Assembly (NCBI RefSeq): GCF_900167455.1
Contig: NZ_FUWJ01000017.1
Span: forward strand, 38,056 to 102,055
Direction of reading: 5' to 3'
DNA length: 64,000 bases
DNA from: Enhydrobacter aerosaccus
GTDB lineage: Bacteria; Pseudomonadota; Alphaproteobacteria; Reyranellales; Reyranellaceae
The position numbers and the translations under genes were made by a program. Positions within the stretch are counted from its first letter, which is position 1, and each line of letters begins with the position of its first letter. Below are positions 58,925-64,000 of this stretch, one piece after another. Under the pieces are notes generated by a model. It was not told the DNA's origin. It saw only the letters and a list, made by a program, of their open reading frames with translations, and did not search any database.

Positions 58925-59284
58925 TCAGACCCCGGCCGTGACGAGGGTACGGCGCAGTTCTTCGAGGCTGAAGGGCTTCTGCAGGAGAGGGGTGTCGAGA
59001 TAGGGCGGGACGAGGATACGGCTGCCATAGCCCGTGGCGAAGACCACTGGCAGGCCGCGGGCCCGGACGGCGTCCGCGACCGGGAAACTCTGCTGCCCAT
59101 TGAGGTTGATATCGAGCAGGGCGAAGTCGAAGGCAGCTGTCTGGGCCAACTGCACGGCCTGATCGAGCTCGCCCGAATGAGCGACCACCTCGTAGCCGAG
59201 ATCGCACAACATGTCCTCGAGGAGCATGGCCATCAGCACTTCGTCCTCGACCACCAGGACCCGCCGTTTGTCTGGATCACTCAT
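58925..59284 (-). CDS. Single-domain response regulator (CheY-like)
   Basis: A 119-residue receiver. Acidic pocket VEDEVLM, phospho-acceptor Asp58 in FALLDINLNG, FATGYGS and the conserved Lys in LQKPFSLEEL. The start overlaps the stop of the kinase gene at 59281-60690. Similar in pattern to the receiver at 57037-57435, so the two pairs look like a tandem duplication. Confidence 0.9.
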   Translation of the reverse strand: MSDPDKRRVLVVEDEVLMAMLLEDMLCDLGYEVVAHSGELDQAVQLAQTAAFDFALLDINLNGQQSFPVADAVRARGLPVVFATGYGSRILVPPYLDTPLLQKPFSLEELRRTLVTAGV

Positions 59285-60690
59285 GCCGCCACGTCCCCGG
59301 GCTCACGGCCGGGCTCCAAAGGCCGTTCGCGAATGGTTTCGAGGGGCGCATCGATGGTGCAGACGAGCCCCTCCGGCCGGTATTCGATGCGCGTCTCGCC
59401 CTGCAGTTCGGCCGGCAGGCCGCGCTCGATCATACGGGCGCCGAAGCCGAGGCGAGTCGGCCTGACGACCGCCGGCCCCCCTTGCTCCTCCCAGCGCAGA
59501 TGGAAACGGCCGTTGAGGGCGGTCCAGCTGACCGTGACGTGGCCTGCTGGCACCGACAGAGCGCCATATTTGAGGGCATTGGTGCCGAGTTCGTTCAATG
59601 CGATCGACAGCGCGACCGCGCTTTTCGGGCGCAGTCGGAAAACCTCGCCCACGAAACGAATGCGCTCGCGGTCGGTGTCGAAATGAGCACGCAACGACCC
59701 TCGGGCCAGGGCCTGGAGCTGGACGCCCTCCCAGTTCGCATCGGTCAACAGGCTGTGGACGGCGGACAGGGTAAGCAGACGCTGCTCGAAGTCGCGACGC
59801 GCGGCAGGATCGACGTTCTTCAGCGTAAGCGCGGCGATGGATTGCACGATCGCCAGCATGTTCTTCACGCGGTGATTGAGTTCGTTCAGCAGCAGCTTGA
59901 GATGTTCCTCGTAGCGATGGCGCTCGGTCACGTCGGCGGCGGCGCAAACCGCGCCCTGGATCTCGCCCGTGGGGGATCTCAGCGGCATGGCCCGCATCAG
60001 CAGAAGTCGCGCCTCGCCACTCTCGAACCGCAGCTCCAGGAGTTCGTCCATCACCTCTTCGCCGCGGACGGCGCGCTGCATCGGCAAGGCGTCGGCCGGC
60101 ACTTCCTGGCCATCTCGATAGAAGCTGTATGGCCGGCGTTCCTCGAGAAGGTTGCTGAGCGACGGGAATCGGTTGCTGCTTCCGAGATGGAGAAGCTGAG
60201 CCGCCTGGCGATTGCCCGTCAGATGGCGCAGCTCGCGGTCGTAGCTGAACCACACCGCTGTGGGGATCGCTTCCAGCACGGTTTCCAGCTCGATGGTCCG
60301 CTTACGAAGCGCTTCGACCGCTTCGTCTCTCTCGAGCCGGGCTTGCTGACGGTCGCTGACGTCGCGGAACATCACGCCGATGCCCTGGCCGAGCGGGAAC
60401 ATGCAGTAGGAGACCCATCGGCCCGCCATCATCGAAGCGCCTTCACCGCGCAGCGTCCTGCGGCCGTCCATGACCTCGAGCAAGGCGCGGGCCCGTTCGG
60501 AATGCCGATCCTCGGCAAAGATCTCCCAGAATTTGCGTCCGATGACATCGTCGGGATGCCGTCCGAAATGGGCCGCTGCGGCGGCATTGAAATGCGTGAT
60601 CCGCCACGATCCGTCGACCGCATAAAAAGGTTGATCGATCTCCCCCAGGATCGTGTCCAGCGCGGTTTGGGCGTCGATCGTGGTCGGCAT
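59281..60690 (-). CDS. PAS-PAS HWE/HisKA_2-family sensor histidine kinase
   Basis: A 469-residue soluble kinase. Two PAS domains (about 8-115 and 135-260), phospho-accepting His273 in LLLNELNHRVKNMLAIVQS, and an ATPase domain with LNELGTNALKYGAL and LGFGARMIERGLPAELQG. No membrane helix. Its ATG lies three bases after the stop of the secreted beta-rich protein gene, so cupin, secreted protein and kinase may share a message. Confidence 0.88.
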   Translation of the reverse strand: MPTTIDAQTALDTILGEIDQPFYAVDGSWRITHFNAAAAAHFGRHPDDVIGRKFWEIFAEDRHSERARALLEVMDGRRTLRGEGASMMAGRWVSYCMFPLGQGIGVMFRDVSDRQQARLERDEAVEALRKRTIELETVLEAIPTAVWFSYDRELRHLTGNRQAAQLLHLGSSNRFPSLSNLLEERRPYSFYRDGQEVPADALPMQRAVRGEEVMDELLELRFESGEARLLLMRAMPLRSPTGEIQGAVCAAADVTERHRYEEHLKLLLNELNHRVKNMLAIVQSIAALTLKNVDPAARRDFEQRLLTLSAVHSLLTDANWEGVQLQALARGSLRAHFDTDRERIRFVGEVFRLRPKSAVALSIALNELGTNALKYGALSVPAGHVTVSWTALNGRFHLRWEEQGGPAVVRPTRLGFGARMIERGLPAELQGETRIEYRPEGLVCTIDAPLETIRERPLEPGREPGDVAA

Positions 60691-60693
60691 CGG

Positions 60694-61134
60694 CTACTCG
60701 ATCTTTACGTCCATGCTGTAGCGTGCGTTCCCGCGCGTCCCGCCTACCACGATCAGATAGAGACCGGTCTGGGGCAGCCGGCCACTCCATCGTGTCGCGT
60801 CGTCGCCATCTCCGACACCGGGCAACGGCTTGCCCTTGAAGTCGAGCGTGCCGTCGGCATCGCGCTCGACCTTGGTGCCGGGTTCGTAGATCTGGAACAC
60901 GGCATTGTCATCTGGCGCGGTGATCGTGATGGTCATGATCTGGCCGGCCTTGGCGCCCAGCGAATAGAGATCGCGTTCGCCACGCGCCACGTGCCCACCG
61001 ACCGTGCCCTTGCTCGAACCGGTGGCGAAGAAGATGGCGCGGGGCTTGGGCACCGGCTGAGGCCCGGGGTCGGCGGCATAAGCGATCGAGACAGCGGACA
61101 GCAACGCGAGGCAGAAGGCCATGGCCGATTTCAT
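60694..61134 (-). CDS. Secreted beta-rich protein (PPC/PliG-like)
   Basis: A 146-residue exported protein with a signal peptide (SAMAFCLALLSAVSIAYA). The rest, IFFATGSSKGTVGGHVARGERDLYSLGAKAGQIMTITITAP, resembles pre-peptidase C-terminal or lysozyme-inhibitor-like beta-sandwiches, which bind sugars or proteins outside the inner membrane. The function is uncertain. It lies 12 bases after the cupin gene and three before the kinase, so it may supply or sense an envelope signal for the kinases. Confidence 0.6.
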   Translation of the reverse strand: MKSAMAFCLALLSAVSIAYAADPGPQPVPKPRAIFFATGSSKGTVGGHVARGERDLYSLGAKAGQIMTITITAPDDNAVFQIYEPGTKVERDADGTLDFKGKPLPGVGDGDDATRWSGRLPQTGLYLIVVGGTRGNARYSMDVKIE

Positions 61135-61146
61135 GACGGGCTTCCG

Positions 61147-61545
61147 CTACTCCACCGTCGCGGTTTCGAACTCGGCCGGCATGGTGATTTCGAGGACTTC
61201 GAAATCGTCGGAGTGGGCGATCTCCTTGTGCTTGATTCCAGGTGGTTGATAGACCGTCGAACCGGGCACGAGCTTGTGCTCGCCGTAGCCGTCATACTCG
61301 AAGATGGCCCATCCCTTGAGCACGTAGATGAATTGGAAGGTCAGCGCGTGGGTATGGCGCGGCGCGTCGGCATGCATGCCCGGCCGGGCCCGGATCACAT
61401 GGGCGCCGACCTTGCCCCCGGTCAGCGTGTCGAGGCCGAGCGGCCGATACTCGAAGAAGGGGCGCAGCCCGTCCGGTTTGAAGGAGTCCGGGCCGAGATG
61501 GTTGACGATGGCGAGTTTGCCTGGGGTCGCATGACTATCGGGCAT
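61147..61545 (-). CDS. Cupin domain protein
   Basis: A 132-residue single-domain cupin. The metal motif 1 is within PRHTHALTFQFIYVLKGWAIFEYDGYG, and motif 2 is PPGIKHKEIAHSD. The His-x-His pair and the later His would bind a divalent metal. GGAGGAGA lies six bases before the ATG. It is the first gene of the minus-strand run that includes the kinases, and is divergent from the cyclohydrolase gene. Confidence 0.85.
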   Translation of the reverse strand: MPDSHATPGKLAIVNHLGPDSFKPDGLRPFFEYRPLGLDTLTGGKVGAHVIRARPGMHADAPRHTHALTFQFIYVLKGWAIFEYDGYGEHKLVPGSTVYQPPGIKHKEIAHSDDFEVLEITMPAEFETATVE

Positions 61546-61678
61546 GGGCGGTCTCCTCCGGTTTCAGCGGCTATGTGGTCAGCGGCCCCGGTTTTTGCAG
61601 GCACAAGGCCGTCTTTTCTTCTTCATCCACAGGGCCTAGAATGCCTCGCTTTCCCGCCTCTTGGCATCTGGAAAGCAT

Positions 61679-62914
61679 ATGGCTCACATCAGACTGAATA
61701 CTCACCCCGCCCAGGGCGGCCAGGCTGCTCCTCCGGTGATCTGGGGTGCCCGCGATCCCAAGCTGCGCGGCCCGGTGGTGGGCACCGTTGCCGATCCCGC
61801 CAAGCGCAACGCCATCGGCGTCCATTCGGGCAGCTACGGAATCTACCGCGCGCTGGCCATTGCCGCCCAGGAGCTGAAGCCGGGCCATCGGCCGGACTTC
61901 ACCAATACCTCGCCGGCCGAGCCGATCGGCCCGTTCGAGAGCTGGTTCGACCCGAAGAAGATCGTGTCGCTCGATCCCTGGGGGCACATGGTGGCGGAAG
62001 TATTCGCCGACAAGCTTGCCGCCGGCTGGGACATCCGACCGACGATTGCCGTCACGAAGGCCCACGTGCAGATGCCCGAGATCCGCGACGCCATCGCGGC
62101 CGGGCGGCTGAAGCCGGACAACGATCTCCTGACGCCCAATGGCGACGTGAAGGTCACCAAGGCGGCGGTCGAGCCGGTCTGGTGGCTGCCCGGTATCGCC
62201 GAGCGCTTCGGCGTCAAGGAGACGGATCTGCGGCGGACGCTGTTCGAGCATACCGGCGGCATGTACACCGAGCTCGTGACACGCCCCGATCTGGAGATAT
62301 TCCTGCCACCGATCGGCGGCTCGACGATCTACTTCTTCGGCGACGTGACGCAGCTTGGCAAACCCGAAACCAGGATCGCTTGCCGGCTCCACGACGAATG
62401 CAACGGCTCCGACGTGTTCGGCTCAGACATCTGCACCTGCCGGCCCTACCTCGCGCATGGCATCGAGATCTGCATCGAGATGGCGCAGAAAGGCGGCGTC
62501 GGCGTCGTCATCTACAATCGCAAGGAAGGCCGGGCGCTAGGCGAAGTCACCAAGTTCCTCGTCTACAACGCGCGCAAGCGGCAGCCCGGCGGCGACTCGG
62601 CGGCGCAATACTTCAACCGCACCGAATGCGTCGCGGGCGTTCAGGACATGCGCTTCCAGGAGCTCATGCCCGACGTGTTCCACTGGCTGGGCATCAGTCG
62701 GATCGATCGCTTCGCCTCGATGAGCAACATGAAGTCCGATGCCCTGCGCCAGCAAGGCATCGAGATCGTCGAGCAGGTGCCGATCCCGGAGGAACTGATT
62801 CCGGCCGACGCCCAGGTCGAGATGGACGCCAAAAAGGCGGCCGGTTACTTCACCCCCAAGAGGCCCGAAACCGCTGAACTCGCCAAGCCGAAGGGACGTG
62901 GCTTGATGGAGTGA
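61679..62914 (+). CDS. GTP cyclohydrolase II homologue, URC1 type
   Basis: A 411-residue protein. Residues 220-360 are GTP cyclohydrolase II: zinc ligands Cys241, Cys252 and Cys254 in HDECNGSDVFGSDICTC, and YNRKEGRALGEV where RibA has REGRG. The first 200 residues are an extension absent from RibA, as in URC1 proteins of the uracil-catabolic pathway described in yeast and bacteria. No other riboflavin or URC gene is visible in the window, so a role in uracil breakdown is inferred. Confidence 0.82.
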   Translation: MAHIRLNTHPAQGGQAAPPVIWGARDPKLRGPVVGTVADPAKRNAIGVHSGSYGIYRALAIAAQELKPGHRPDFTNTSPAEPIGPFESWFDPKKIVSLDPWGHMVAEVFADKLAAGWDIRPTIAVTKAHVQMPEIRDAIAAGRLKPDNDLLTPNGDVKVTKAAVEPVWWLPGIAERFGVKETDLRRTLFEHTGGMYTELVTRPDLEIFLPPIGGSTIYFFGDVTQLGKPETRIACRLHDECNGSDVFGSDICTCRPYLAHGIEICIEMAQKGGVGVVIYNRKEGRALGEVTKFLVYNARKRQPGGDSAAQYFNRTECVAGVQDMRFQELMPDVFHWLGISRIDRFASMSNMKSDALRQQGIEIVEQVPIPEELIPADAQVEMDAKKAAGYFTPKRPETAELAKPKGRGLME

Positions 62915-62927
62915 ATGCCATCCGCCG

Positions 62928-64000
62928 TCACGCGTTGTGGTGATTGACGGCGAGCGGGATGGTGGTCGAGTCCTGGGGCATCGCCGAGAGCGTCGATTGT
63001 CCTGCCGCCGTGGTATCGAACGTTGCCATGGCCTGGATGAGTTGCGCGCTTTGCGCATCCATGGGCGTCATCACAGCACTCGATGCGCCGGCGATGCTGG
63101 CGGCGGTGAAGTCCGCGGTCGTGAGGGGAAGGGTTCCGGTGAGGTTGACGGCGAAGTCTGCGACGCCGTCGCCGTTGATGTCGGCGGAGAGGGTGGTGAT
63201 GCCGCCGGCCGAGGCATAGTGCAGGGCATTGGCCTGGTGATCGAAGGCGGCGGTGCCGAGCCAGCGGAACTGGCCGATGGCGGAGAGGTCGAGGCTGTCG
63301 CTGCCCTGGGTGAAGTCGGTGATGGTGTCGGCGGCGGCCGGGGTGCTGTCGGAAGCGGCGGTGAAGACGAAGGTGTCGTTGCCGGCGCCGCCGGTGAGGG
63401 TGTCGGCGCCACCGCCGCCGGTGATGCGGTTGTTGCCCTCGTTGCCGACGATGAGGTTGGCGACGGCGTTGCCGGTGGCGTCGATGGCGCCGGCGCCGGC
63501 GGCGAGAGTGAGGTTCTCGACCCCGGCGGTCAGGGCGTAGGTGATCGAGGAGATGACGGTGTCGTTGCCCTGGTTGGAGGCGGTGAGCGGCTGCAGGGGA
63601 TCGGGGGTGGTGACGGGGGCGTTGGCGCCGCCGCCGACCGTGGCGCCGTTCATGAGCTGGCTGTAGTAGATGCCGAGATAGGTGTGGCGGTAGAGGAGGT
63701 CCTTGGTGCCGTCGCCGTTCTCGTCGGCGATGCCGAGGAACTGCCAGCCGCCGGCGCTGAGGTCGGGCAGGGCCACGGTCGACTGGAGGGCGCCGCCGGA
63801 GAGCAGCCACAGCTGGTTGGTGTTGCCCTGGCTGACGACGACGTCGAGCTCGCCGTCGCCGTTGTAGTCGGCGGTGCCCTTGAGGGTCCATCCGGCGGGA
63901 ACGGCGAAGGCGGCGCCGGCGGTCTCGCGCACGATGTCACCGGGATTGTCGACATAGTAGGTGTCGTTGCCGGCGCCGCCGATCATGGTATCGGCTCCCG
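62928..64000 (-). CDS. RTX/VCBS-type repeat protein, C-terminal part (cut by window edge)
   Basis: At least 357 residues; the frame stays open to the window edge, where GADT leads into MIGGAGNDTYYVDN, so the apparent ATG at 63986 is internal. Features are calcium-binding RTX nonapeptides (IGGAGNDTY, LTGGAGNDTF), two VCBS/FG-GAP-like units with Asp-rich loops (YNGDGELDVVVS, ENGDGTKDLLYR) and a C-terminal type I secretion region (DTITDFTQGSDSLDLS). Likely a large secreted adhesin or enzyme exported by a type I system. The base composition is repetitive. Confidence 0.88.
   Translation of the reverse strand, partial: GADTMIGGAGNDTYYVDNPGDIVRETAGAAFAVPAGWTLKGTADYNGDGELDVVVSQGNTNQLWLLSGGALQSTVALPDLSAGGWQFLGIADENGDGTKDLLYRHTYLGIYYSQLMNGATVGGGANAPVTTPDPLQPLTASNQGNDTVISSITYALTAGVENLTLAAGAGAIDATGNAVANLIVGNEGNNRITGGGGADTLTGGAGNDTFVFTAASDSTPAAADTITDFTQGSDSLDLSAIGQFRWLGTAAFDHQANALHYASAGGITTLSADINGDGVADFAVNLTGTLPLTTADFTAASIAGASSAVMTPMDAQSAQLIQAMATFDTTAAGQSTLSAMPQDSTTIPLAVNHHNA

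Noticed and set aside
59482..62877. A plus-strand open frame of more than 1100 codons across the kinase region and the cyclohydrolase gene
   Set aside because: It runs antisense to well-recognised kinase, receiver and cupin genes and out of frame with the cyclohydrolase. Long antisense frames are expected at this GC content, and its composition (Arg, Gly, Asp, Gln rich without fold-like pattern) is of that kind.
63070..63960. Repetitive DNA near the right edge as a tandem repeat or CRISPR-like array
   Set aside because: The repetition follows codons for RTX and VCBS units of one protein; no regular direct repeat with spacers is present.

Overview
The window is high-GC DNA, densely packed with bacterial genes and with short intergenic gaps. 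Gene content points to an alphaproteobacterium: a SigF/NrsF ECF pair beside a bufferin operon, HWE-family histidine kinases with single-domain response regulators, map close to radC, and many HAAT-type ABC transporters. A Reyranella-like or other Rhodospirillales/Hyphomicrobiales genome would fit, but that is an impression only, because no rRNA or tRNA is present. No insertion sequence, prophage, CRISPR array, tRNA or rRNA was seen. The genes at both edges are cut: an adenylate cyclase on the left and an RTX/VCBS-type repeat protein on the right.

Layout. 1-11 kb: partial adenylate cyclase, gamma-glutamylcyclotransferase-like protein, VOC protein, transglutaminase-like protein, ArsR/SRPBCC pair, two related MFS transporters around a YcxB-like and a DUF72 protein, a PRC-barrel protein and a glycogen-debranching-type glucosidase. 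11-19.6 kb: an eight-gene amide uptake and hydrolysis cluster (AmiC-like cytosolic sensor, binding protein, two permeases, two ATPases, amidase, ABM monooxygenase), with a divergent MarR gene whose promoter carries a 22-bp inverted repeat. 19.7-27.2 kb: RraA-like protein, YegD-type Hsp70, RadC with an extra N-terminal module, serine hydrolase, methionine aminopeptidase, short CinA and an AbrB-family permease. 27.2-35.9 kb: a codirectional run of amidase, VOC, Asp/Glu racemase-like, a complete branched-chain-type ABC transporter and a KstD-like flavoprotein. 35.9-39.6 kb: a secreted M61-like pseudopeptidase, a YfaY-type CinA and a methyltransferase. 39.6-43.7 kb: an Ugp/Mal-type carbohydrate ABC transporter. 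43.9-53.1 kb: HtrA-like protease, TetR-controlled MFS, a second TetR gene, a tiny membrane ORF, CapA-like protein, GntR-slipin pair, Bcr/CflA efflux protein and a small membrane protein.

53.0-56.8 kb: the bufferin (bufA-bufB-bufC-DoxX) operon, encoding a recently described type of copper-binding ribosomal peptide, with sigF-nrsF read the other way. The two transcription units face apart from a pair of back-to-back ECF-type promoters with the same sequence and spacing (TGTAACR, 16 bases, CGAAWR). 57.0-61.5 kb: one minus-strand run of cupin, secreted beta-rich protein and two tandem kinase/response-regulator pairs. 61.7-62.9 kb: a URC1-type GTP cyclohydrolase II homologue.

The strongest signals beyond ordinary annotation are regulatory. 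Perfect or near-perfect inverted repeats lie exactly over the promoters or starts of the MarR, both TetR and the GntR genes, and the divergent ECF promoter pair links the bufferin operon to its sigma factor. The degenerate zinc site of the M61-like protein and the RadC fusion are the most notable protein-level oddities.
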